Source: Apiospora phragmitis (lineage: Eukaryota; Ascomycota; Sordariomycetes; Amphisphaeriales; Apiosporaceae). From it: a DNA stretch of 64,000 nucleotides. Below, piece after piece: positions 24,398 to 35,856 of this stretch. Position 1 is the first letter of the stretch, and each line of letters opens with the position of its first letter. A program made the translations under genes and the position numbers. The notes under the pieces are model-generated. The model searched no databases, was not told the origin of the DNA, and saw nothing but the letters and a program-made list of their open reading frames with translations. The stretch lies in the NCBI GenBank assembly GCA_038363925.1, contig JAQQWL010000004.1:496001-560000 (forward strand), given 5' to 3'.

Positions 24398-24903
24398 AGA
24401 CTAGCCAGATCGACGGTGACGCTACGGGTGGCTACTGGTAAACACTGTGTATCCTTTTTCGATTCTGGAATCCTGTTGTACATACATCTATCTATGGGAT
24501 AGCTTCGGCTTTTGGCTTTTCTTATATCATATTTTCTGGGTGTGGAGGAAAGGGACAGGGTCCTGGTTCAGGTAGGGGTTGATTGCCTTGATCGTCCTCT
24601 CATACGAGTTCGCTACCACCGTCAGAAATGATGGGGCTCACATTGTACATTACACGCTGCCTTGAGACTCAAGAATTGACCCCTTGTACAAAACAAGAAA
24701 ACAATATTCTATGAACCCTATCGTGACCGTGTCTAACCTAAAATCTAAACCGCTACCTACTCTTGCTGCACAACGCTTCTGTCGATCAAATGTGCGTTTA
24801 ATCGCATTTCAAAAGGAAGCCCCCTTTACCTTGTCCCACCTAGCATCAACGTATATCTATCTACCAAGATCTTGTATCGAACTTACTATTCAGGTGTGAC
24901 CTA
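24398..24903. other. 3' flank between convergent genes
   Basis: The 3' regions of the secreted-protein gene and of the minus-strand gene ending at 24904. No other feature seen. Confidence 0.5.
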
Positions 24904-26340
24904 TTATTTAATAACTGTGTCCGTTGATGCAGTCTCAGGTCCCTTTCCCTTAGCAATCCCAGCAGCCTTTCCCTTCGCAGAGCGCCACGGCATAATTCTT
25001 TTAGCGGTGGACTTGAACTTTGAGAATTTCGACTTCTTCTTGGGTGGCTCGGTCGTCTGGGGCGGCTGGGGCGACTGGGGCGACAAGGGCGACTGCGGCC
25101 ACTGGGGCGGCTGGGGCGGCTGGGCCCGTTTGGGCACCTTGATGCCCGCCTCCATTTTCTTAGCTTTCAGCACCTCAGGCGTCATGTTCCTGCCGTCCGT
25201 CTTGATGTATTCCTCCAGCTCCTCGCCATCCTCCAGTCCCTCGCCTCCCTCCGCCGCGTCGATCGGGAAGGGGTCGCTCGCGCTGTGCCGCATTCCCGCG
25301 AAAGCGATGTAGTTCCGCTTTTTGGACTGCGGGCCGTCCGGCCTGGGCTTGCCCGGCGTCCGGGTGCTCGGGCCAGGTCCTTCCTCGGGCACGGCCAGCT
25401 TTAGCCCATTGTAGCATAACGGGTCTCCCTCCTTGTAGCCCGGCAGCTCGATGGCGAGGCGGCCCTGGAACTGAGAGTCCTGGACCGTCTGGTGGGCGCA
25501 GGCCGCCGCCATGCGCTGGCGGTAGACGTCGAAGTTGTACTCCTCCTCGAACAGGTCTCAGATCCAGGCCGGGTCCTGGTCCAGGTCGCCGCGGTGGTCC
25601 ATGACCCGGAGGCGCCGGTAGAACTCGCACACGACGGCGAAGACGATGTACCCCGCCGGCCACCACCCGTCCCCCGCCGGAATGTCGGCGCACTCCAGCC
25701 CGCCCCAGACGGCGTCGTCGGTGATCGTGATGTTGCCCGCCTCCAGCATATCGGCGAAGCGATCTTTTATCGTGTTCAACCTCTTGTTGCGGCCGACCTT
25801 GTAGGGGTCGATGACGGCGATGCGGTCGGTCACGACCGAGCCGTCGGGCAGTCTTTTGACGCGGGAGATGGTGGCCACCCAGACCTTGTTGCCCTCGCAT
25901 CCGTGCAGGTATAATGCGAAATTCTTACGTCTGGCCTCTTGGAAATGTCGACTGAGCTGTCCGTCCCTTCTTTTGCGTATGTCGCGCATAGCGACAGAGT
26001 GTTGGGTAGCCTTCCCAAAGAAGGGGCGGTAGGCTCCGCCATTCAGAATCTCGACGTGTCCCCCGAGCTGCGAGGCCGCTGTTTCCCAGTACAAGGCGTA
26101 ACACAGGCTCCACGTGGTAACGTCCTTGTCTCTTGCCACCTGCAGATTGAACAGGCCTCGGAGGGGCTCGACAAACTTCTTGACTGGTACAGCTGCCCCA
26201 CCTCCCTCGCCGCCCCGGCGTGGTGTCTGGGACAAATGTATGGTTACACCGTCGCTTGCAATTCTGCCCATGCACTCCTTGGCACTGTCCTGAATCTCAT
26301 CACCCGTAATGGCATCGTCCAACGGTCTGTCATCAGCCAT
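24904..26340 (-). pseudogene. 478-codon gene interrupted by a TGA after codon 260
   Basis: The ATG at 26340 (context ACACCATGGC) opens 260 codons to TGA at 25558-25560. The same frame continues without another stop for 218 codons to 24904. Reading through, the sequence around the stop is DQDPAWI-stop-DLFEEEYNFDVYRQRM. Both sides look coding, so a single changed codon (TGG or CGA to TGA) is likely. Residues 60-250 form a globular domain with LYLHGCEGNKVWVATIS, RIAVIDPYK and WWPAGYIVFAVVCEFYRRL. The order His, Asp, then a C-terminal helix vaguely recalls Ulp1/C48 peptidases, but no catalytic Cys motif is visible. The tail is Pro/Gln-rich (PQPPQWPQSPLSPQSPQPPQ) and then Lys-rich. Function unknown. 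Confidence 0.6.
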
Positions 26341-27297
26341 GGTGTCTTCTTCCTTGCCCCGTATCTATATATAGTGAGTGTACTATTTACGAGTTTCTGA
26401 CTTAAGAAGGGTATGGCAGCTATGGATGATCTAATGTTGAAGTTAGTAAGGGGGTATCGAGTGCATATCAGCTACAACCACAGGAACAAATAAGCGCGTT
26501 TTGCGTAGAGTCGGGGCTTCTTCATTGTTGCTGAAACGTCCGAATCCGGCGGGTGTTGCTTGGTAGACAAAAAGTCCAGTTGGCTACGGTACGCTTTATT
26601 CAACAGTCCATCCCATTGTATGAAGTCGTTACCCTAAAACTGCTTCCGTTACATCCACAAAGAGGCGTTATAAAAACCAAGACATTGGAGAGGCATTTGC
26701 ATGTCCCAATTCAGCCCAAGAACACTGGACAATGCCAGAAGCGATCGAAAGCCTCCCATGTTCAACTAACAGAAAAATGAACTGTGAAGGTTCTACGACG
26801 AGTGGCATCAACAAGCAACTGATGCATCGTGGCTTGCGGATGGCTACTGTATATGCTTGCTGTCCTGAGAACTACCCTAGAAGATCATTAGCCTCACAAT
26901 ACTGCAACCCCTACTGATCTTAATGACTTGCAGACCCTGCGTCCCGCAATAAATTGACCAATCAAGGTCTCTTTACATGATGTCATAGATAAGCGGCTTA
27001 CCCCCGTGAGAGGGATTAGATGTCGTGGTTTATTAGAGAGAATGAGTACTACAGACCCAAACCACCGTGATGCCTGCAGCGGTGGTGATTCGGGGCCCCT
27101 TTTCCTACTCCATCGACAATAGACGATAAAAAAAAAGACAAGCAGACAGAAATGCAGCTGGTATACCGCCTAAGAGACCCTCTCTGCTCCCCAAACTCCT
27201 GATACGCGTTTCCCTTACTTCCGTCCGTGGCCTGACCCAGACAGCTGATAGATGGACTGGCCACCCCGTCTCCCACGCCTACTCCTCCTCCTCCCCC
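26341..27297. other. Intergenic, nothing recognised
   Basis: Upstream of the split gene and downstream of the coiled-coil gene. Short unsupported frames only. Confidence 0.5.
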
Positions 27298-27840
27298 TTA
27301 CTTCTTCGCCGCCGCCTCATTCTCGGCCCGCTCCTCCTCAGCAGCCCTCTCCGTGTCACGTGCGAGCTGCTCCTCGAGCTTCTTCATGCGCTCCTCGGCG
27401 CGCACGCGTTTTGCTCGTTCGGCCTCGCGGCGCGACTCCTCGCGCCGATGCGCCACGATGTGCGGCAGCGTGCGGAGCACGTGCCACAGCCCCTTGAAGC
27501 CGGCCGCGAGGTGCGAGAACGCCTCGGCGAAGTGCGTCTTGGTCTCGGTGTAGTTGCTGCGCGCTGACGCCGCGTGCTTCTTGGCCAGGTACGCGCGCTC
27601 CGCCTTCTGGGCCTGCGCGTACTGGTCCGAGGCCTGCTTGCGCGACTCCATCAGGGCCGTGATGGTCGCGGAGCGATGGCGCTCGTGCTTGCTCTTCTTG
27701 TTGCCGCTGTCGTCCTCGTCGCCTTCGGCGCCCTTGCCCTTGCCCTTTTTGTTCATCTTGGTCTTCTTGCCCGTGGCGCCTTCGCCGGCCTCGAGGTCGA
27801 CGTCCTCCTCGTCCTCCTCCTGCTTCTTGCCCCAGGCCAT
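27298..27840 (-). CDS. Charged coiled-coil protein, conserved-type hypothetical
   Basis: A 180-residue intronless frame starting at an ATG in good context (ACAACCATGG). Residues 1-50 alternate acidic (EEDEEDVDLE) and Lys-rich (KKTKMNKKGKGKG) clusters. Residues 55-105 form a helix. Residues 105-125 are an amphipathic stretch (FAEAFSHLAAGFKGLWHVL). Residues 130-180 are a long Arg/Glu-rich coiled coil (RREESRREAERAKRVRAEE). There is no signal peptide and no confident transmembrane segment, so a cytoplasmic or nuclear location is inferred. Codon use is strongly GC3-biased across the frame. I cannot name a family. Confidence 0.78.
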   Translation of the reverse strand: MAWGKKQEEDEEDVDLEAGEGATGKKTKMNKKGKGKGAEGDEDDSGNKKSKHERHRSATITALMESRKQASDQYAQAQKAERAYLAKKHAASARSNYTETKTHFAEAFSHLAAGFKGLWHVLRTLPHIVAHRREESRREAERAKRVRAEERMKKLEEQLARDTERAAEEERAENEAAAKK

Positions 27841-29718
27841 GGTTGTTGTATGGAAAGTTTAGTTATGGTAGTTGTGTGGGTATCAAAGAGTTTCGTGGTG
27901 GGTTATATGAGAGATAGAGAGTGTATGTGCTTCAAGCTCAGGGTATCACAGGTATGCGCGCAGCGTGGGTATCTTGGTAGTCGTTGAATGAAAAGGAAAT
28001 AAGAGCCCGAGGTGAACGAAAGGCTGGTACTAATGAATGTGTAGATGTTGGTATCAAGTCTGGATGCCCAACACGGTGCCGCTGCGAGGTAAAAAGATAG
28101 GTATATGGAAAATAAAGAATGAGAAACTGCCGAATGAGAGGAAGAAAAGGCCCGAGTAGGGCGCTATAGCACCTGATATAGTCCAAGGGGTCGAGGTTGG
28201 TGGTCTTGAGTTAGCGCGCCAGCCCAGCAGGAAGGGGGGACATCGTGATGAGACCCTCATGCGCATTTCCGCAATATAAGTGAATGTATTTCCCATAAAC
28301 CACTGCATTGGCTCTAAGATACTAGCGCAGGGTCCAGTTTCCTCAGGCTTAGATTGTGCATTGAGTATTAAGGGTCTAATAGACCAAAAAGCTCGGACAT
28401 GATATTGGTAGGGCGACTCAACACGAAACAAACCAGTGCCCACAATTTGTAGTTTAATGCAAAAAACACATGGGAAAGATGCGAAAGATGCCGCTCTCGT
28501 TTGTTCAATGCTGAATGCTGCGGGCGTCTCATCGTGAACCCGGAGCCGTCTGCGTCGGCGGTGAAGCCGGGTAGGTGGATCTGTTTCAACCAATGGATTC
28601 AAACAAATGATAGAAAAATTAGCATGGAGGTTTGCCACTAGTCGCGACTGTCACAGGTTGACCGAGTCGATACCTTTTCCACTTCATAACCAACACAGTC
28701 TCTTTGTCTCGTTGAGGGCTATCGCTCTGTCCTTGACACTTGGCATCGCCTTGATGGCTTTCACTGGGAGCCCCTTATCACCTCCCTCGTGCCCAGCCTA
28801 AGTACGGGGCGTTCATTGAAGGGGCTGGACCCTAGACTGATGGCTTCTGTATCATATTCCGTTTGGCCCATGTGGTGTCCGCCACGCGCCCACGGCGAGC
28901 TCCGGTGCTCCGGCTGTCAGCATCGCGGAGAAGTATATCATTCCACTGCCAACTATCCCACCTGCTGACTACTCGGTTAATAGACAGCCATCAAACTCCT
29001 ATTCATTCATTGATGCCGGTTCCCTGGCGGGCACTGGCAGGTCACAATAGAATCAACGACACATGGGATAGTGGGCTCTATTCAACATATTGTTAGTGTA
29101 AAATCCGCATGTGCCTCGAATGCTTTGGAGAGTCAACTTCTTGTTGATTACAACCCCGCGCCGCTTGATAATGGCCGAGGCTGGTTCAGGGACCTAACCC
29201 TGTGTCCAATATTGTTCGGCACTCGTTCCACCCCTGCGGCCATGGGCAAGAAAGGCGTGTTCGTGTATTATATCAAGTCGACAGGGATCTTGAGGAATTA
29301 CCGTAACATAGGACATCATGTGATCATGCGGCAGTGAATTGCGCGTACGGACAGGTTTGCAACCCAGGCCAGAGGGCGATGAGGTCCATCAGCATCCGAG
29401 GGGACGGTTATACCCTCCGTGGACGATAAGTATGCTGTGCCGCACGTCCCACAAATTGCTTCACTTGTATGATGATCCCGCATGCACATGCAATTGAAGG
29501 GATTTCATGAGGGGTTTTGGCTGTGTTGAAGAAAGGAGACACGCTGCAGATTCTTGTGCTCGTCTTCTTCCCTTCTTCTCTCAGATATCCTTAATTGACA
29601 CTTGAAATTGGAAAGAAAATCGCCAAATAAACACATAACACCATTACCTATTATCGTTAGTCGATGTAGTGGTTGGAGCTACGCATATTCTTGACTGCTA
29701 TTATCCTTCTTCGCCAAG
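27841..29718. other. Long intergenic region
   Basis: The divergent upstream regions of the coiled-coil gene (minus) and the Rossmann gene (plus). Several 60-190 codon frames lie here but lack codon bias or family resemblance. No RNA gene or repeat seen. Confidence 0.5.
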
Positions 29719-30959
29719 ATGCCGAAGGTTTTCATGTAGGTCGACTCCCTCGCACCAGAACAACACAGCAACTTTGCCAGGTTTTCTGACACTAGTCTCT
29801 AGCATGGGCGGAATGGGCCACATCGGCGGCGTTATCCTAGACCTGCTGACTAGGTCGCACCCGGAAGTGGAAGTCCGAGTCCTAGCCCGGGACCAGGACA
29901 AGGCGGACAAGGTCACGTCCAAGTACCCGAGGGCGCAGTGCGTGATCGGAGACTTCGCGAGCCTGGACCTGATCGAGATGACGTGTCGTGGCGCCGACAT
30001 TGTGATCAACGCGGGCCCGGACATCACCCACGACGACACGCTCAAGGCGGTCCTCCAGGGGCTGCAGCACCGTGAGGGCGGTAGTGGCGCGAAGAAGCCG
30101 TACCTCATCCACACGTCGGGCGCGTTACTTGATCTGCGACTTGCGGGAGCCTGGGGGCGTGAAAAGGGAAAAGGTTTGGGATGACATCGTAGATAGTGAG
30201 CAACTTGTCTCGATGCTGGATACGGCCGTTCACCGAGTCACGGCCAAGGTACGTCTTGAGCATGCGCTCCCGAAACTTCACGCAGCTGACTTGGTCAACC
30301 CCTTGCGAAGCTGGTTCTGTCGGCCGCGCCCCAGGTTAAGGTAGCCATCCTAGCACCGGCTGGCGTCAAAGGCATCAGCCCTTCGGTTTGTCACCCACTC
30401 CCCATCACGATGCCGGCCATCTTGCAGTGCGTGCGGGCCTTCAAGAGCCCCTTCATGATCTGTGAAGGCGAGAATGCCGTCGGCATGATACACGTCCTAG
30501 ACCTCGCGCGCATGTACACGGTCCTGGTCGACGATGTCCTCGCCACACGCGGGTGACGAGAGCAAGACCAAGCCGCCGCCTTTCCAACTCTGTGGCGAGA
30601 ACGCATACTACTTCGGCTCGGCGACGGATACGCCGTACCGGCGCGACTGGATGGCGGGGCTCGCCCCGCTACTGGAGAAGCATGGCGTCGTGGAGAGCGG
30701 TTGTACGGTCAAGTCGGTCACTGCCGCCGAGGTCGCGCGTCGGGTGCTGTTCGGGGACGACTATGATCCGGACGCGCCGCCGCCGCCGCTGGACAGCTGG
30801 GCCACGCACATCACGCACGGCTTGGGTGCCAACCTTCGCGTCCGGGGTTCAAAGATGCGGAAGCTGGGCTGGGAGCCTGAGCATCTGTCCTATTTCGAGA
30901 CGATGGACGAGGTCATCCCGGCGTACTTAGAGCGGGAGAAAGAGACCGCCGCCAAGTAG
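29719..30959 (+). CDS. NAD(P)-binding Rossmann (NmrA/epimerase-like) protein, two introns, two frameshifts
   Basis: A 17-nt first exon (29719-29735) joins across an intron (29736-29802, GTAGGT...CTAG, branch CTGAC) to give MPKVFIMGGMGHIGG, a classic nucleotide-binding GxxGxxG. Exon 2 continues with VEVRVLARDQDKADK, VIGDFASLDLIEM, and ADIVINAGPD. A second intron (30249-30310, GTACGT...GAAG, branch GCTGAC) leads to LVLSAAPQVKVAILAPAGV. The C-terminal half includes AVGMIHVLDLARMY and HLSYFETMDEVIPAYLEREK, ending at TAG 30957-30959. The family covers atypical short-chain dehydrogenases that act as redox sensors or epimerases in the cytosol. Two +1 frame changes (near 30125, where HTSGA continues as YLICDLREPGGVK, and near 30550, where VDDVLAT continues as AGDESKT) break the frame. 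They may be real or assembly errors. Confidence 0.75.
29736..29802 (+). other. Intron 1 of the Rossmann gene
   Basis: This 67-bp intron with donor GTAGGT, branch CTGAC and acceptor CTAG completes the glycine-rich motif by joining AT to C. Confidence 0.75.
30249..30310 (+). other. Intron 2 of the Rossmann gene
   Basis: This 62-bp intron with donor GTACGT, branch GCTGAC and acceptor GAAG is in phase 0. It removes an otherwise non-coding stretch between VTAK and LVLSAAPQ. Confidence 0.65.
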
Positions 30960-33900
30960 GTGGGACGAGGAGGACGAGCTGATTGGCTCACCGAAACCTC
31001 AGCGGCATATCACAGGCGGACCAACATACAGTAGGTAGTTTCGAGCAAAAACATTTTGGATGCTACGTTAGATTGCGTCCTGCGCGAAGATGACGGATAT
31101 ATCTCAGTGTGAAAACGTGACAACGCTGTCAGTCACCAGCGCTGACACGGGCATTACATGAACGGACCTAGAAACAAAAAAATGCAGTTTCAGGCACCGT
31201 ATGGGTATGGAGCTGTATGGGATGGCCCGCTGTCTTACGTGCCTGCAAACGTCAGGCTCTACGAGAACTAGACGGGGGTACGTAAGCAATTACACGGAAG
31301 CAGAGCAGGATCTGAAAGGATGGTGGCAATCTAGCTTACGAACACCCCCAACCTGTCGAGGGCCTTGGATATTGAACAATCCAGACCGAAATCAACCACG
31401 CTGCAAGCTGTGAGTGGGTGGAGGGATGCTCGGCTTGTGGCCAGTTGCTGAAACCCCCTCCTCGCGACGAAGACTGGAAAAGCCGGTCGATTAGCGAGTC
31501 TTTGACTTGGCGTGTCGAAACTTGCAAGCTTGGGGGCTGGATCATGATGAGATTTTCAATATTCTCGCTTACTGACGTGGCCGCTCTTTGAAAGGTCGCA
31601 CGGTAACTGAATGACAAGAATGCCTTGCAACATCGGGGTTGACCTGATAGTGACACATGACGACACGACCCACGAAACAAGGCTCTACTATACGTATTGC
31701 GCGTTCACCTTGGAATAGAATTTGCGTGTTGTACGTACATCTGCCGACTATTGAAGCAGGCTGAGAGAGATATAGCAGACGCATGACTAGATAGAATGAT
31801 GTCGTTGTTTTCTATTTAGCCGCAATGTCGGACATGACCGCTGCAATAGAACGCTCGGCGCTGCGGGGTGGGTGGTGGTGGTTGTTGGCACTGCCAGCCG
31901 CAACATCCCGGCAATCTGTAGACGGGAACGAAGGGGGAAAACAGGGATGGGGGTTGGTCGCACACGAACTGGTGTCCCGTTCCCAAAATCTGCCTTGGCT
32001 GTGGAGATTCGGAGCAGTAAGGCTGAATGCAGCCTTGGGGTATGAATTATCAATTCAGATTTGCCACAACACCATGGAGGGTGTATACGACATTGGAAAT
32101 CTGTAGACGATGCACTCCCGCTCGATTGAGATGGCCTGCTTTGCGGTGTAGTAATCAATCGCGGGCGGCCTCCGGGGCAGGATTTGGAGGCGGCGCAGTA
32201 CGATATGGATGAGAAAAAGAACCAAAGTGCTGACCGCATGTACTTGGGTGCCGTCGCAGAAGCCGTAAGAAGGGAAGCTCCCTCGTCCGGGGCACTCTTA
32301 CTTGCTACATTCGCACGTACACTAGAGTCAGGAACCAATGTTGATCATGTGCGACGCCGGGAGATAAGCAAGCAAACGACCCATGCATTTGCTTGCGCCA
32401 TAGTATTGATGAGAGGCGACGAGGAGGTCTGCCGAGAGGCTGACGCGGCAGTCTTTTCGACAGGTATCCAAATAGTGAATGTGTGAGTTGTCGGCCGGAG
32501 CTTTGGCGGTGTCGGTAGGAATTGAGATTCTAGAACCTCCAACTGGTGACGTTGGTGGTTGCAGGCAGCTGGATAAGTGAAATGGACAGTCATGTAGGAC
32601 TTGGGATAGGATCGTCCACATGAGTCCTGCCCGTCGGGACAATACGGGCATAGGTTGTCGGCCGAAGTAGCGGTCCTCGCTCGAGAGCGGCTAATCAATA
32701 CATGGGATGTTTCAGAGTCGTTTTTCCACTTCAGCTTCAAGGTTCGGATGATCACTGGTCTTTGGTTTGACCCGACAGACAAGCGCTGCATGCGCATGGT
32801 CGGCGGCCATTGATGAATCGCCTGGGATTGGGAGTCCACAAGCGCGGTCCAGCAAAACCAGGCAACCGTAGGCAAAAACCCCACCATGACTTTTCCACTG
32901 CATCAATTGCACTGATCACATTGTTTCAATCAATCCTGAGCACTTGCTCGGCAGTCGGCTTTCAAGCAAATCGGGATTAGCCATACATGGACTCAATCCG
33001 GATTTGAGGCATGCACCTATGACGAGAACACTATGTCTCGCATATCTCTCGTCGGAGCAATTGTAGTCAATCTGTGTAGGAAGAAACCCTTGAACCGAAC
33101 CGTCATCAGGTCATCTCTGGTTTTGTGGCAGTGAGCTGCAGCAGAACGGATAATCCACTCTACTATTGCACGGGCTGTTTTTGCGTTGTGGCGGGGCACC
33201 TGGCACGCAAACAAGCAGACAAGCTCTTGTTCTGCACTGCCGCATCGAGCTTTCTGGCCTATGACGATACGCTTGGTGAGCAAGGGTGAGCACGCCGGCT
33301 ACCCATTTGGTGCACCAAAGGTTGGTTATCCCCTGCGTCTAGATACGGGAAGGGGGAGCGAGAGACTAGACCAAACCAGTCTCTCGGCCACCCGATTTGC
33401 TTGCTTGCTTGATGGGAAGAGTGGGTGGTGGTGTATGCGCAAGATTTTGTCGCAATTCCCCTACTGCACCTCATGACTGCAGTAGTCTCAATTGATCTGG
33501 AGGAATGCAAGTTGCGGAAGCCAATGATGACTCAAGTGGGCATTCATTCGGCGAAAGAATCAATCGCATTGGTACGTAAAGTGTTTGCTCCGGTTTTGCG
33601 TCCAGTAACAGAGCTACTGAGCTATTGAGCAGAGATTCCTCGGCGGAAACATGGGATGATCAGCAGCAAGGGAATTGATGAAACGCGCAATCCAGTCTGT
33701 CAATTTCTATTTTTGCAACGTTGACTGGGTCCCTGTTCCAGCCCATTACCATTACCCGCGCGCTGGGAATCGCGGGGGAGATGGTCAAGAGGTGTGCACG
33801 GGCTGCCTCTTGAGGGGCCATCCATTCCGTTTCGCAATACCCAACAGTCGGATCGTTGTATGGTCACGGGTTGTTCCATAGACCAAAGAACTGCACCTCC

Positions 33901-34437
33901 AGCTTGAGCTTTGTCGCTTGGTTCCCTCCTGTCAGCTTGACCCTGGCAAAACCCGCTTTGGCAGCATGGGAAAGAGAGAGAGGCTTGGTGTAAACGGCTA
34001 CAAGCCTGCAACGATAACCACCCCATGAGGTTTTGCTAAGCCTCTTGAGCTGAACGTCCTTCATTGGTTCATTCATCGGGGCCTCCAAGGCCCTGTTCGC
34101 GCTTATCCCTTTCAGAAGATCTCTGTTCTCCCCCGTGATTGATCCCAATCATCAGCCCCCCTTCGGCGGCCGAACTTGTTCTAGCGTATGGCTGCTGCCG
34201 TAGCTCTTTGGAGCTATGCGAGAGCGCGCACCCTTGCAAGGCAAGCAGGCAATGGTACTTACTACAAGCCACACTGGCTCACACACCCGTACCCCACTAC
34301 ACAAGAGCTGTGTTAGGATGCGGGCCTGCAGCAGACGGGTACGTCGCTTTGTACCAGTGATTGCATCGCAGGAAAAAAAAAAAAAAGTCCTGGGAAAGGT
34401 CCCGGCCGTCGAATCCATTCCCTACCTCCTATCCACA
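30960..34437. other. Long region without supported genes
   Basis: About 3.5 kb of normal GC content. Reading frames of up to 183 codons occur on both strands but show no codon bias, no motif and heavy mutual overlap. A 14-A run is at 34373-34386. No RNA gene or repeat found. Confidence 0.5.
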
Positions 34438-34442
34438 TATAA
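34438..34442 (+). promoter_or_regulatory. TATA-like box
   Basis: CATATAAGG context at about 280 bp before the proposed coding start. A CT-rich leader (about 34500-34640) follows. Confidence 0.4.
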
Positions 34443-34716
34443 GGCAACAGGCCCGCCTCGAGATCTTCTTTGTGTTTGTCTTAGATTCACTCCAACCAGT
34501 ATCTTCCCATACCACTATAACACCTACATAACAGACACTATCCTCTCAAGTTTGGCCAGGCACCCATTTTCCCCTTCCAGGTACTACAAATTCCATCCAT
34601 CCCACCTTGACCCCTCTACAACATCTCCTTCCTCGATGTCATGCCTCGATTGAACCTCCGGATCCAACAACAAAAACACTCCATCGTATCTGACACAGTC
34701 GATTGACGATATAGCC

Positions 34717-35856
34717 GTGGCTTCTTCTACACCTAGAGTCACCATCAACAACACTATAACCAATTCCAAGCGTAACCGCAACACCCACCCATCCGTGGAG
34801 TACCAACCTAGAAGAAGGTCTACACAGCTCGCGCCCGCTCAAAACCACACATACCGCAGTCGCCAGTCACGACTCGCACCTGTAGTTATCCAACCAGAAC
34901 CTCCACAGGCTCGGCGACCTTCTTGCCGAACCAACGACACAATGTGTGAGAAGCACTACTACTACACCCAGAGGGGCAACCAACTCCAGACGGAGAAGGA
35001 GGTCAAGCTGTGTGTCAACTCCCACCACTGCCGCCCTTGCCGACAGACGGTGGACTTCCACCACAACCGAGACGAGCGGAGGGGTACCAACCCCTTCCCA
35101 CCCTCACCACCTCTTTCCGACACCGACTTCGTCTACTCTGGCAGCGAAGGCGAGCGCACACACAAGAGACGCTCGGGTGCATACTATCTCGCCGGCAGCA
35201 ACGGCATCGAGATCAGCCGCAAGCCTTCTCAACGGCGCCGGAGCGTGGTAGTCGAGGACCCTTACAGACCAGTCACACCACCCATGTACTACGGCACCTC
35301 ACCCTCGCGCGGGGAGTACTCCTCGCCTCCCCGCCGCCCGGACGTCCACATCGAGATCAGCAACGCCCGCCCCTCATCCCACCGCAGCTCCAGCACCAGC
35401 TACCACAGCAGCCCCAATTCCAGCCGCGCCGGCACCGTCGGCAGCAGCAGCGTCTCGTCGGAGGAGGAGCGCCTGCAGAAGCTCGAGCGCGAGATGGCCA
35501 AGACCAAGGAGGCCCTGCGCCGCCAGCAGATGAAGAGCAAGATCGACCGCCAGAACGAGGCCATCGCGAACCGCCCCGCGATGCCGCAGGCGCCGCCAGC
35601 GCCGCGCCCTTACCGCCGCGGGTCCGTGTCGATCCAGCCGCCCGTCGATCAGCTCAACGACGCAATGAAGCATGTGCGCGTTAGCAATCAAACCGCCGAG
35701 CAGATGGAGCGCGAGCGCAGGCGCAATGAGCGGCGCGTCCAGGAAGTGCTCGCGCAGCGCGAGGAGGCGGCTCAGCGCGAGCGCCTCCGGGCTCGCATGG
35801 AGCGGAGGAACTCTACTGCCGTGTACGATGATACGCAGTACAGGCGGCACTACTAA
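34717..35856 (+). CDS. Arg/Ser-rich coiled-coil protein, start codon uncertain
   Basis: A 379-codon open frame ends at TAA 35854-35856. The frame is open from 34654, but no in-frame ATG occurs until 34939. The codon at 34717 is GTG in a context (TAGCCGTGGCT) that would be ideal for ATG, and the protein from there (xASSTPRVTINNT) reads well. So the start is either a mutated ATG, an exon not found, or Met at 34939 (MCEKHYYYTQRGN). Residues 95-110 have a Cys/His cluster (CVNSHHCRPC). The middle is basic and Ser/Pro-rich (KRRSGAYYLAG, SQRRRSVVVEDPYRPVTPP, a poly-Ser stretch). Residues ~245-280 and ~325-370 are coiled coils rich in Arg/Glu. Likely intracellular; function unknown. Confidence 0.7.
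   Translation: MASSTPRVTINNTITNSKRNRNTHPSVEYQPRRRSTQLAPAQNHTYRSRQSRLAPVVIQPEPPQARRPSCRTNDTMCEKHYYYTQRGNQLQTEKEVKLCVNSHHCRPCRQTVDFHHNRDERRGTNPFPPSPPLSDTDFVYSGSEGERTHKRRSGAYYLAGSNGIEISRKPSQRRRSVVVEDPYRPVTPPMYYGTSPSRGEYSSPPRRPDVHIEISNARPSSHRSSSTSYHSSPNSSRAGTVGSSSVSSEEERLQKLEREMAKTKEALRRQQMKSKIDRQNEAIANRPAMPQAPPAPRPYRRGSVSIQPPVDQLNDAMKHVRVSNQTAEQMERERRRNERRVQEVLAQREEAAQRERLRARMERRNSTAVYDDTQYRRHY

Noticed and set aside
26366..26373. TATATATA as promoter of the minus-strand gene at 26340
   Set aside because: It lies only about 26 bp before the ATG, too close to leave a leader.
28054..28638. 194-codon minus-strand frame
   Set aside because: No coding bias, no motif and other frames overlap it; the apparent start is not an ATG in good context.
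31787..32887. Minus-strand frames of 183 and 180 codons
   Set aside because: Amino-acid composition and codon use are random-like, and frames on both strands are equally open.
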